From Dehalococcoidia bacterium (GTDB lineage: Bacteria > Chloroflexota > Dehalococcoidia > Lucifugimonadales > UBA3495), in the NCBI GenBank assembly GCA_022450395.1, contig JAKUQE010000029.1:1-37579 (forward strand): a stretch of 37,579 bases of DNA. The letters run 5' to 3'. Below are positions 7,164 through 14,800 of the stretch, piece by piece (the first letter of the stretch is position 1; each line of letters begins with the position of its first letter). The position numbers and the translations under genes were made by a program. The notes beneath the pieces are model-generated. The model worked only from the letters and a program-made list of their open reading frames with translations, had not been told where the DNA came from and ran no database searches.

Positions 7164-7442
7164 CTAATAATGCTCCACTTCGGGCCAAGGGTCGTAGAAG
7201 TGGTGGAGCAGGCGGTGCCACTCCTGGTATTCGGGTGAGCCTCGAAATCCATGCGTGCGGTCTTCCAAGGATTCCCAGCTGACCATAAGAATACATCGGT
7301 TGGGCTTATCGAGTCACTTTTGCAACTGGTGGGAGACGTAGCCCTTCATCGACGAGATTAGCGCCTGGGCTAGGGTGAAGGCGGCCTCAAAGTCGTGGCA
7401 CAGGCCGGGCTTTACGTCCAGTATGGCGACTTCCAGCACCAT
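7164..7442 (-). CDS. ABM-domain protein with in-frame UGA at a Cys position (candidate selenoprotein)
   Basis: A 92-residue ORF if the TGA at 7314-7316 (codon 43) is read through. The start ATG at 7442 has AAGGAA upstream. Residues 1-42 (MVLEVAILDVKPG, then ISSMKGYVSHQLQK) and 44-92 (VSWESLEDRTHGFRGSPEYQ, EWHRLLHHFYDPWPEVEHY) together make one full antibiotic-biosynthesis-monooxygenase (ABM, PF03992) protein of normal length, with no indel. From memory, relatives have '...HQLQRCLE...' at this point, so the TGA replaces Cys. It is either a selenocysteine codon or a single nonsense mutation. ABM proteins are small dimeric ferredoxin-like-fold enzymes or heme/quinone-binding proteins. It lies between typA and the thiolase gene on the same strand. 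Confidence 0.7.
7282..7300 (-). promoter_or_regulatory. Possible weak SECIS-like hairpin after the ABM UGA
   Basis: On the minus-strand mRNA, ACC-(G)-AU pairs with AU-GGU around an 8-nt loop GUAUUCUU. The first G of the loop is nt 20 after the UGA. Position and loop G fit a bacterial SECIS, but the stem is short, has a bulge and is AU-rich, far weaker than the hairpins after the other two UGA codons. Alternative pairings exist (AUAAG/CUUAU). This is only suggestive. Confidence 0.25.
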
Positions 7443-7508
7443 CAGAAGTTCCTTTTCATAACAGCGAGACGGATTGGTGGCTCGCCGATGCCCGATTGAG
7501 GCCCGGCT

Positions 7509-9356
7509 CTAAACCGCCCCGGCCCGGTCACGGGCGGAGTTGGCGCGGTGGCGGGAGCGGCCGGATGTGGATAGCACTTTCTTGCGCATGCGGTAGTTTT
7601 GTGGGGTGACTTCCACCAGTTCGTCGGAGGCGATGAAGTCCAGGGCTTCGTCCAAGCTCATCCGGACGGTGGCGTTGAGCCGCCGGGTGATGTCGGCGGT
7701 GGACGAGCGCATGTTGGTCAGGTGCTTTTCTTTGCACACGTTGATGGGGATGTCCCCTTCCCGGCGGTGCGTGCCCACGATCATACCCTCGTACACCGGC
7801 GTGCCGGGGTCGATGAAGGTGTCGCCCCTGCCCTGGGCGTTCAGCAGTCCGTAGGTCACAGCCACGCCGGCCTCCCAGGCCACCAGGACCCCGGTGTTAG
7901 CCGACTTTATCTCCCCCTCCATCCGCCGGTATTCGGTAAAGGCGCTGCTCTGCAGCCCGTTGCCCCGGGTCGTGCGTAGGAAGAAGGATGTGAAGCCGAT
8001 CAGTCCCCTGGTAGGTATCAGGTACTCCAGGTCCACGTTGCCGGCGTCGTCGTACTTCATGTCTACCAGTTGGGCCAAGCGGCCGGAAAGGTATTCGGTC
8101 AGGGCGCCGATGAACTCGTCCTTGGTGGTGATATTTAACCGTTCATAAGGCTCGTGGACCTTTCCATCCACCACCCTGGTCACCGGCTCAGGCTTGGACA
8201 CCTGGAACTCGAAGCCTTCCCGGCGCATGGTTTCCACCAAGATAGACAGATGAAGTTCGCCGCGGCCAGACACCAGGAACACGTCGGTGGTGTCGGTGGT
8301 CTCCACCCGCAGGCTTACGTTGGTCCGAAGCTCGTTCATCAATCGCTCGTAAAGCGTTCGCGACGTGGAATGGGTCCCGTCCTTGCCCATGAAGGGCGAT
8401 GTGTTGACGCCGAAGGTCATCTTGACCGTCGGCTCATCGATGTGGATGGTGGGAAGAGCTTCGGCGCATTCAAGGTCCGTGATGGTGTCGCCGATGGACA
8501 CGTTGTCGACGCCGGTTACGGCGACGATATCCCCAGCTTGGGCCTCCTCTACTTCCGAGCGTCCCAGGCCCCGGAAGACTAACACCCGGTCCAGCTTGTG
8601 GTGGGAGGTCTGACCGTCCCGGCCCAATAAGGTTACCTGGTCGTCCAGGCGGATGGTTCCACGGGATACACGGCCGATGGCGACCTGGCCAAGGTAGTTG
8701 TCATAATCCAGGGCAGCCACCAGCATCTGAAGGGGCGCCTCCGGGTCTCCCGCGGGCGGCGGGATGTATTTCAGTATGGCCTCTAAGAGAGGTTGCATGT
8801 CCTTTGGCTCGTCATTCAGGTCGCTGACGGCGTAGCCGTGGCGGGCCGATGTGTACAGGACGGGAAAGTCCAGTTGCTCGGGCTTGGTGGCCAACTCCAG
8901 GAACAGGTCCTGCACCAATCCGACTACTTCCGCGACCCGGGCCTCGGGACGGTCGGTCTTATTGATAACCACCATTGGGGTGACGTTCTGGCTCAGGGCC
9001 GTCCTCAGGACGTAAGTGGTCTGGGGCATTGGCCCGTCGACGGCGTCAACCAGCAGTAGGCAGCCGTCCGCCATGTTCATGATGCGCTCGACCTCGCCGC
9101 TGAAGTCGGCGTGGCCGGGAGTGTCGATAATGTTGATCTTGACCCCTTTGTAGGTGATGGAGGCGTTCTTGGCCAGGATTGTAATGCCTCTTTCACGCTC
9201 CAGGGGGTTGGTGTCCATGATGAGTTCGCCAACCTGCTGATTGGCGCGAAATACCTGGCTCTGCTTCAACAGGGCGTCGACCAAAGTGGTCTTGCCGTGG
9301 TCCACGTGGGCGATGATTGCCAGGTTGCGTACGCTATTATTGAAGTGGTTTTCCAT
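7509..9356 (-). CDS. typA: TypA/BipA translational GTPase
   Basis: A 615-residue ribosome-binding GTPase. G1 is [10 protein letters not shown], the switch I region has [12 protein letters not shown]3 is DTPGHADF, G4 is NKTD and G5 is TSARHG. EF-G-like domains follow, including a domain V segment with FVSPKPE-like text ([20 protein letters not shown]). The BipA-specific C-terminal domain includes [18 protein letters not shown] and [22 protein letters not shown]. It acts on the 50S subunit in ribosome assembly and stress or cold adaptation. Start ATG at 9356 with GGAG upstream. The length is typical of the family. Confidence 0.97.
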   Translation of the reverse strand: MENHFNNSVRNLAIIAHVDHGKTTLVDALLKQSQVFRANQQVGELIMDTNPLERERGITILAKNASITYKGVKINIIDTPGHADFSGEVERIMNMADGCLLLVDAVDGPMPQTTYVLRTALSQNVTPMVVINKTDRPEARVAEVVGLVQDLFLELATKPEQLDFPVLYTSARHGYAVSDLNDEPKDMQPLLEAILKYIPPPAGDPEAPLQMLVAALDYDNYLGQVAIGRVSRGTIRLDDQVTLLGRDGQTSHHKLDRVLVFRGLGRSEVEEAQAGDIVAVTGVDNVSIGDTITDLECAEALPTIHIDEPTVKMTFGVNTSPFMGKDGTHSTSRTLYERLMNELRTNVSLRVETTDTTDVFLVSGRGELHLSILVETMRREGFEFQVSKPEPVTRVVDGKVHEPYERLNITTKDEFIGALTEYLSGRLAQLVDMKYDDAGNVDLEYLIPTRGLIGFTSFFLRTTRGNGLQSSAFTEYRRMEGEIKSANTGVLVAWEAGVAVTYGLLNAQGRGDTFIDPGTPVYEGMIVGTHRREGDIPINVCKEKHLTNMRSSTADITRRLNATVRMSLDEALDFIASDELVEVTPQNYRMRKKVLSTSGRSRHRANSARDRAGAV

Positions 9357-9715
9357 GCTGCTCCGGGTCGATGATCCTGCCCCATATTTCCCGGCTTAAC
9401 GGGTTTTAGCCGCGCAAGGCGATATCGGTGGCGAAGTAGTGACCTTTCTATGATAGCATTTCGTTACCGTTAAGGGTGGAGTAATTACTACTCAAAGATG
9501 CGGATTTACGAAACTCGGCTCGACAACCAGGGCAGGATTCGGCAAAAGGCGCGGGAGAACCATGAGTGAAGCGATACCGCACTACCCCCATCCCTTCGAC
9601 TGCGCTCAGGGCAGGCTCTAACCTTCCCCCGTCGAGGGGGAAGGGATTTGGGCTCCACCACGACAGTAAAACAGCGTTAATAGAGACTGGTGATCCCGAT
9701 CGGACGGAGTGAGAA
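9357..9715. other. Intergenic region between divergent typA and cupin genes
   Basis: This 359-nt gap holds a family D repeat near 9588-9652. The rest (about 9357-9580) should hold the typA promoter, but I could not pick -35/-10 boxes with confidence. No ORF with a credible ribosome-binding site or recognisable product was found. Confidence 0.5.
9588..9652. repeat. Repeat family D, copy 2
   Basis: It contains CCATCCCTTCGACTGCGCTC, AGGGCAGGCTCTAACC and a hairpin CTTCCCCCGTCGAGGGGGAAGG. It matches the copy at 4130-4198 over the CGCTCAGGGCAGGCTC block and the G/C-run hairpin. It is intergenic. Confidence 0.7.
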
Positions 9716-9994
9716 ATGAGTGGAGCGATACTGAAAGTTGAAACGGGCCGGGTGCGGGTGACGGAGAGGCGGCTGCTTCCCGGCGAGTCCACCGGGCATC
9801 ACATACATGAATACGACTACGTGGTGGTGCCTTTGACCGGCGGCGAGTTGACCATCGTCGATGCGGCGGGCATTTCCACCAAGTTCCCCACGGAGGCGGG
9901 CGGCGCTTACGCCAGGGAAAAGGGCGTGGAGCACGACGTTTTCAACCTGAGTGACCAAGAGATACGGTTCACCGAGATTGAGCTTCTAGACTAG
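9716..9994 (+). CDS. Small cupin-domain protein
   Basis: A 92-residue single-domain cupin. LPGESTGHHIHEYDYVVVPL (about residues 21-40) carries the cupin motif 1 pattern G-x5-H-x-H-x3-E-like: HHIHEYDY supplies His ligands and an acidic residue. HDVFNLSDQEIRFTEIEL matches motif 2. The start ATG at 9716 has GGAG upstream. It may bind a metal in a small beta-barrel; the reaction is unknown. It converges with the FAD oxidoreductase gene on the other strand. Confidence 0.75.
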   Translation: MSGAILKVETGRVRVTERRLLPGESTGHHIHEYDYVVVPLTGGELTIVDAAGISTKFPTEAGGAYAREKGVEHDVFNLSDQEIRFTEIELLD

Positions 9995-10017
9995 CGGCCG
10001 GAATCGATGTGCCGGGG

Positions 10018-11357
10018 TTACGCCATGAGGGACGCGGCGGCGTGCTCGGCGGCCAGCATGCCCAACCCTAACGAGGCCAACTGACCGTTGCCCGGCAGGT
10101 AGCCTTCCATCCCTGCTCCGGATACTCCGGTGGCCACCCCGCCCCCGGCGTACAGGTTGGGGATGATGGAGCCGTCGGCGCGCAATACTTGGCCGTCCGT
10201 GTTCACTTTGAGTCCGCCCTGAGTGTGGTAGAGGGCAGCTTTCACTCTTATTCCGTAGTACGGAGCCTTGAATGGCTCCGGCGGAGTGCGCCCGAATCGG
10301 TCCGGCCCCACTCCAGCCAACCCATTGTAATCTTCCACTGTTTGCTCCAAACCTTCGGCGTCGATCCCTAACTTTCCGGCCAGATCCCATGAAGTTAGGG
10401 CCTGGCGCAGCAGCCCCGAAGTGAAGAACTCTTCCAAGTAGTGCGGAAGCAACTCGTACAGCCTTTTATCTAGAATCTCGTACGCCTGCTTGTCCGGAAG
10501 TTGGAGTATCCCGTTGCTGAGTCCACCGGGGTATCTGGTCTCGTCGACGAATCGCTTGCCTTGCGGGTCCACCATGATGCCGCCGGCCATTATCACTTCC
10601 GGCGACACCGACCTCATCCCCGGACCGATGTGGGCGGGATAAGGCTGGAAAGACGCCATGTTCTCAACGGCCGCTCCCACCGTTAGGCCCATCTTTATAC
10701 CATCGCCGGTGCTACCGTGGTGGCCGGGAAAGTGTACGTCCGCCACCGCCGGAATGTACTGGGTCAGGAGCTCTTGACTGGCGCCGAAGCCGCCGCTGGC
10801 GAGGATGACCTTAGCCGCCGGGATGACGCCGCTCTCCGTCGCTACTCCGGTGACCGTTCCATCATCTGCTTGTTGGAAATCCAGCACGGAAGTTGAGAAA
10901 CGCACCTGGATATTCGGTTCCCTTTCAACCGCTTCGTACATGAAATCGGTGATCGTTTTGTCTTCTTTCCAGGAGTGGGGCGGCGGGCGCTATGGCCGAA
11001 AACGAACTCGCCGACGCTGAAATCGATGCGGGCTACGTCGGCCAAGAAGTCGGCGACCGGCCCTGAAACTTCGGCCAGGCGTTTGGTCAGGGCAACGTCG
11101 CTTTCGTTGCTGTTTCTGCCGAAGATGTCTATAGCGTACTGCTCCGGGCTATCGTCGATTCCCAGCGCCCGCTGAAACCTGGACCCGGAGGCGCGGATGC
11201 CCCTGGAAGAGAAGGCGGTGCTGCCTCCCGGCTTGTCCGTCTTCTCCAACAGCAGGACAGAGACGCCCTTCCCCGCAGCCACCAGAGCGGCCATCATTCC
11301 GCACCCTCCGGCGCCGACGATCACCATCCTATCTGTATCGGCGTCTGAGCGCGCCAT
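10018..11357 (-). pseudogene. FAD-dependent oxidoreductase (fumarate reductase/KstD type), one-base frameshift
   Basis: Two overlapping frames together encode a complete family member. Residues 1 to about 130 come from the frame starting at 11357, with FAD motif VGAGGCGMMAALVAAGKG and KPGGSTAFSSRG. The rest comes from the frame ending at 10018, with ASGGFGAS, GGIMVDPQGKRFVDE and the C-terminal FAD-site GVSGAGMEGYLPGNGQLASL. The break is at the G run 10977-10980. Adding one base there restores HSARRPHSWKEDKTITDFMY and a 446-residue protein. The full span is 1340 nt, one short of a multiple of three. The family reduces or desaturates C-C bonds next to carbonyls using FAD. It is either a decayed gene or an assembly error at a homopolymer. 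Confidence 0.8.
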
Positions 11358-11387
11358 AATCTAGCCTGCTGCCTACGAACGGGCCGC

Positions 11388-12284
11388 TTAGTCGCCGACC
11401 TGGGCCGTGGCGGGTTGGGAGGCCTCGACTTTATTGACGAACTCAAGGATCTGCGCGGCGTAAAAAGGCGCTTTCATGGAGTATCGGTTGGTGGCCGCGA
11501 TCCCAGCGAAAGTATGGTCGTGCTGACCGATCACGCCCCACTCTTCGTGAGTCCACGCCGATGGCCGAAGCTCGGTATTGGGCATCAAGCGATGGGCGTT
11601 CTCCGCCGCCGACACGTGGTGAACGTCGTCGGGGGTGTTGCCTTCAAGCAGGACGGTGGGGCACGTGACGGATCTCAGCTCCTCTTCGGTCAGGTCACCC
11701 ACCGGGTTGGGACGGGCGAACTCCGCTTGCCAGCGCCGCATCACCGACAGGAATTCCTTAACATCCATGGACATCAACCGGTCCCGGTTGGAGGGGTTGT
11801 CTTTTATCCGCTGGGCGAAGAAATCGGTCTCGGCGACGGCGGCCATCCCACCCTGCTCTGCCGCGTCGATGTATTGGCCGTAATATCCGGGGGACATCAG
11901 CATCCCGCTGTTCGGTCCTCCGCTAACCTCCCAAACGTAGATACCCTTGACCACTTCCGGGTGCCGCACCGCCACCGTTATGGAAGTCCTGGAACCGGCA
12001 GAGCCGCCAATGAGGTAGGCGGGAGCGGCGCCGATCTGCTTCAACAAACCGGCCATCTCTTCGCCCCAAGCATGCTGCTCCGACAACTCGCCGCCGATGA
12101 CGATGTCGGACTTTCCGCAGTTGCGGCGGTCGTGGAGAATTACCCGGCAATGGAGAGACAGCAGGGCGGCGATAGGGCGCAACCCGTTGGTGTCATTGCG
12201 GCCGCCAGGCGTCAGCATGACCGCCGGTCCGGTACCGTATTCCTCGTAGTACAGGTTTGTTCCGTTAACGTTAGCGTATGGCAT
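11388..12284 (-). CDS. Alpha/beta-fold hydrolase
   Basis: A 298-residue protein starting at an ATG with GAGGAG upstream. Early strand text MLTPGGRNDTNGLRPIA replaces the usual HG oxyanion motif. The nucleophile elbow is IGGSAGSRT (Ser95). A DDVHHVSAAENAHRLMPNTEL segment holds the late acid-strand region, and HDHTFAG is a candidate His. CRVILHDRRNCGKSD is the usual strand-turn before helix A. It likely hydrolyses an ester, or a C-C bond in a ring-cleavage product; the substrate is unknown. It lies 30 nt upstream of the FAD oxidoreductase gene on the same strand, so the two probably form an operon. Confidence 0.85.
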   Translation of the reverse strand: MPYANVNGTNLYYEEYGTGPAVMLTPGGRNDTNGLRPIAALLSLHCRVILHDRRNCGKSDIVIGGELSEQHAWGEEMAGLLKQIGAAPAYLIGGSAGSRTSITVAVRHPEVVKGIYVWEVSGGPNSGMLMSPGYYGQYIDAAEQGGMAAVAETDFFAQRIKDNPSNRDRLMSMDVKEFLSVMRRWQAEFARPNPVGDLTEEELRSVTCPTVLLEGNTPDDVHHVSAAENAHRLMPNTELRPSAWTHEEWGVIGQHDHTFAGIAATNRYSMKAPFYAAQILEFVNKVEASQPATAQVGD

Positions 12285-12590
12285 CTGATGCTCCTCTGCG
12301 GTGAATTTTTATTTCTGAATGGATAGCGGTGCGCACACCGTCCGGCCCTGACCTCCTGGATGACGAGGTGATTCCCCCTCATGCTAACTGTCCCCGTTAA
12401 CGGGTAGGTTCGATACCGTTATGCCTTAGAGATGATTCAAAGGGGGAGTGGGGCGCAAGCCACATTATGGCACGATTCGCGGCGAGATTTAAGCCCGGAG
12501 CCAGGCAACATTACACTTCGGGATGGAGAGGCGCGGCCTACTGGCTCCGCCGAAAACCAACCCCTCCCGGACTGTCCAAGATCTTGATAG
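12285..12590. other. Intergenic region, no gene seen
   Basis: A 306-nt gap between the hydrolase start and the PadR stop, both on the minus strand. I see no credible ORF, tRNA or strong hairpin. The hydrolase promoter should lie in the first part of it (about 12300-12450). Confidence 0.5.
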
Positions 12591-13187
12591 CTACGCATCA
12601 GACTTTCCGTGTATTCTATTCACTGCGCTGACGTCAAATTTCCGGCCTTTCTTTGATCTTAAACTCTTGTAATCTTCTATTACTTCGTCGACCCAGGCAA
12701 TCAGCGTTGTAATCAGCATGGTATTTTGCTTTAGGATCGTGCTCGCCGAAAAAGGGATGTAGGGAATCAACTCGGCCAGGTGGCATTTAAACCACGTCTC
12801 CTTCTCCCTAAGTTCATCGCCAAGATTCCGCAGCATCTTCAAACCCTGTCGTTTATCTAACTTTTCCAGATGCCACATAAAGGCGTTAAATTCGATGTTC
12901 CACAAAGAAAAATTCGATGAATAGAACACCATCAATCCATGAAATCTTGACCGTCCATCCGGATTTATGCTGTAGATAGTCTTGGTTGGCTGGTTGCCTT
13001 CTTTTATCGGGTTGCCATCCAGGAACCCCTCGTTGAGCAGCCTCTTGCAGCTCTTGTAGATGGCAGGATCGCTGATCTTCAAGAACGTACCAACCTGCCT
13101 ATCACTGATGTATTGAGTGATCTCGTAGGCGTTCATTGGAGATTCAATCAATATGCCTAGAATTATCAGATCGATCGTAGACATCAT
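12591..13187 (-). CDS. PadR-family transcriptional regulator
   Basis: About 198 residues. The N-terminal winged helix-turn-helix has the family pattern STIDLIILGILIESPMNAYE followed by a recognition helix around ISDPAIYKSCKRLLNEGFL and a wing with TKTIYSINPDGRSRF. The C-terminal half is helical (WHLEKLDKRQGLKMLRNLGD) and would dimerise, as in PadR subfamily 2. I prefer the ATG at 13187 (AAAGGTG upstream) to a GTG at 13199. The gene is clearly AT-richer than its neighbours, which suggests transfer. It is divergent from the Sec-rhodanese gene, with operator-like repeats between them, so it probably represses that gene and itself. Confidence 0.85.
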   Translation of the reverse strand: MMSTIDLIILGILIESPMNAYEITQYISDRQVGTFLKISDPAIYKSCKRLLNEGFLDGNPIKEGNQPTKTIYSINPDGRSRFHGLMVFYSSNFSLWNIEFNAFMWHLEKLDKRQGLKMLRNLGDELREKETWFKCHLAELIPYIPFSASTILKQNTMLITTLIAWVDEVIEDYKSLRSKKGRKFDVSAVNRIHGKSDA

Positions 13188-13206
13188 GATGTCAAACACA
13201 CCTTTA

Positions 13207-13243
13207 TACTATCTTGTGTATTACTATACTGTATAGTACTATC
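13207..13243. promoter_or_regulatory. Operator-like palindrome and 15-bp-spaced direct repeats
   Basis: TACTATAC-T-GTATAGTA (13222-13238) is a perfect 8+1+8 palindrome. TACTAT also occurs as direct repeats at 13207, 13222 and 13237, exactly 15 bp apart. The element lies in the divergent gap between padR and the rhodanese gene, where a promoter must be. PadR dimers bind short AT-rich palindromes, so this is the obvious operator. The site is seen; its use is inferred. Confidence 0.6.
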
Positions 13244-13294
13244 ATGGATAGCATACAACAAGACTATTAATCAATCAGTTCACTGGAGGATACG

Positions 13295-14137
13295 ATGGAA
13301 CCCCTGCCTGTACTAGACCGTGGATACGCTCATCTAGAGCTACTTGCCGAAACTGATTGGCTCGCCGGCCGCCTCGCCGAACCGATGCTTCGTATCGTAG
13401 ACGCGAGACATCCGGATCAATACGCCGCAGGCCACATCCCCGGGGCAGTCAACTTGAACGGCTTTGGCGGGATTCCCAGAGCGGCCAATGGGGACATGGC
13501 CAGCCCCGATGTGTTCGCCAGTTTGGCCGGCGATCTTGGTATCAGCAACGATACGACCGTCGTCGTATACGACGACCCCAGCCAGACGATGGGCATGGTT
13601 GCCTGGACATTCCTCTATTACGGCCATCTTGACGTGCGTATCCTGGACGGCGGCCTGGCAAAGTGGTCTCGCGAAAATCGGCCAGTCTCAACCGAAATCC
13701 CAGACTATCCGCATGCGGTATTTGTTCCCAAACCACAAGAGGCAATCTATTGCTCGCTGGATCAGGCAAGGGTCGCCGTTGGCCAGCCGAAGACGGTCTT
13801 TTGGGACACGCGTAGCCTGGAGGAATTCCAAGGGACCAGGGCCGGGTTTGGGCCACCAATCAGGATGGGGAGGATCCCAGGCGGGGTCCATCTGGAATGG
13901 AGCGAACTGTTTGAAGAGGACGCGAAGACTCTCAAACCAGCAAAGGAGCTGCATGCTCTTCTCGCGTCACATGGCATCGCCCCTGAATATGAGATCGACA
14001 CTTATTGACACGGTGGCGCGCGGGCGGCGCTCGCGACGATAGTGCTCAAGATTCTCGGCTACGAAAACGCGCAGACCTATGCTGGGTCTTACGCCCAGTG
14101 GGCCGGCCAGGAAGATCTTCCGGTGGAGACCGGGTAG
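13295..14137 (+). CDS. Two-domain rhodanese with catalytic Cys codon replaced by UGA (candidate selenoprotein)
   Basis: A 280-residue sulfurtransferase of the SseA/TST type if the TGA at 14006-14008 (codon 238) is read as Sec. Domain 1 has RIVDARHPDQYAAGHIPGA. Domain 2 has FWDTRSLEEFQGTR and RIPGGVHLEW, then EYEIDTY-U-HGGARAALATIV. In the Cys family this is the TYCxGGxRA active-site loop, so UGA sits exactly where the persulfide-forming Cys belongs. The frame continues with KILGYENAQTYAGSYAQW to a TAG at 14135-14137, as in the intact family. Start ATG at 13295 with GGAGG. Rhodaneses pass sulfur to cyanide or thiols via a Cys-persulfide; a Sec form would use a selenenylsulfide. Divergent from padR. 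Confidence 0.85.
14019..14035 (+). promoter_or_regulatory. Candidate SECIS hairpin for the rhodanese UGA
   Basis: CGCGGGC and GCUCGCG pair in a 7-bp stem (one G-U) around the loop GGC. The loop is nt 18-20 after the UGA and begins with GG. Distance, stem and loop G fit bacterial SECIS elements, and the geometry matches the hairpin after the UGSC UGA within 2 nt. The high GC content of this coding stretch means some pairing is expected by chance. Confidence 0.55.
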
Positions 14138-14278
14138 GTTGTTAGATCCAGCCTCGACGTTAAACGAAATCTTAACGAGCGGATTTGCTCCTGATTAATT
14201 GCGGACCGAATCGGCAGGCGCAAGGTATATAATTCATGCCTGTTTGTCCAGAGATTCCTTAAAGAGGTATGAAATTTC

Positions 14279-14578
14279 ATGTTGTACATGATGTCGCTGA
14301 GCCATAGTCCCGACAAATGCCCCGGCGTCGCCATCGAGATCCGCGACCGGGTGGTGCGAATGAATGCCACCATGACCGAGGTGCTACAGAGCCACGGGTG
14401 TACTTTTCAAGGTGGTTGGGTTAGTAAGGGGGCCCATCTGACTTTCATGCTGATCGACGGTCCCAACGCCCACGCCATTGACGACGCGGCGGTTGACCTG
14501 GGCCTGGCGGTGTGGAACACGTCGACGATCTACCCGGTCATCACAATGGACGAAGCAGTTGGCGGCCTGCCCAGTTAA
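14279..14578 (+). CDS. Small conserved protein, ferredoxin-like fold (DUF3303-like)
   Basis: A 99-residue protein. The ATG at 14279 has AGAGGT upstream. The pattern LYMMSLSHSPDKCPG, then HGCTFQGGWVSKGAHLTFML and DGPNAHAIDDAAVDLGLAVW with a late strand YPVITMDEA, is a beta-alpha-beta layout. It is seen in DUF3303-type and muconolactone-isomerase-like ferredoxin folds. Cys14 and Cys41 are notable. It lies 141 nt after the Sec-rhodanese gene on the same strand and may be cotranscribed. I cannot assign a function. Confidence 0.6.
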   Translation: MLYMMSLSHSPDKCPGVAIEIRDRVVRMNATMTEVLQSHGCTFQGGWVSKGAHLTFMLIDGPNAHAIDDAAVDLGLAVWNTSTIYPVITMDEAVGGLPS

Positions 14579-14599
14579 ACCGGGAAGTGTTCACGCCGC

Positions 14600-14680
14600 A
14601 AGGTGGTTCGACAAGCTCACCACGAACGAGGGAGAGCACTACGAGAACGGGGGAGAGCACCACGAACGAGGTAGGGGCAC
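14600..14680. repeat. Repeat family A relatives downstream of the DUF3303-like gene
   Basis: GGTTCGACAAGCTCACCACG followed by AACGAG (about 14604-14630) is a single-arm version of the repeat at 306-328. It is followed by two similar units, GAGAGCACTACGAGAACGGG and GAGAGCACCACGAACGAGG. The region up to 14790 also contains CGGGGTCGCGACAAAGTCGG. No gene is supported here. Confidence 0.5.
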
Positions 14681-14800
14681 CAACGGGTATAAGCCCGATT
14701 CTTCTTCCCGTTTGTCCAGAGCCCCGATTCTATCGGGGTCGCGACAAAGTCGGACCTGCCGAAGGACACCTCAATCAACCGCCGATCGTTTCTAGAAAGC

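Noticed and set aside
7314-7316. Treating the ABM TGA as plain pseudogene decay
   Set aside because: Not excluded, but disfavoured because the TGA is at a Cys position, there is no second lesion, and two other UGA-at-Cys genes lie nearby.
11415-12326. 303-residue plus-strand frame
   Set aside because: It is opposite the alpha/beta hydrolase gene; no recognisable motifs.
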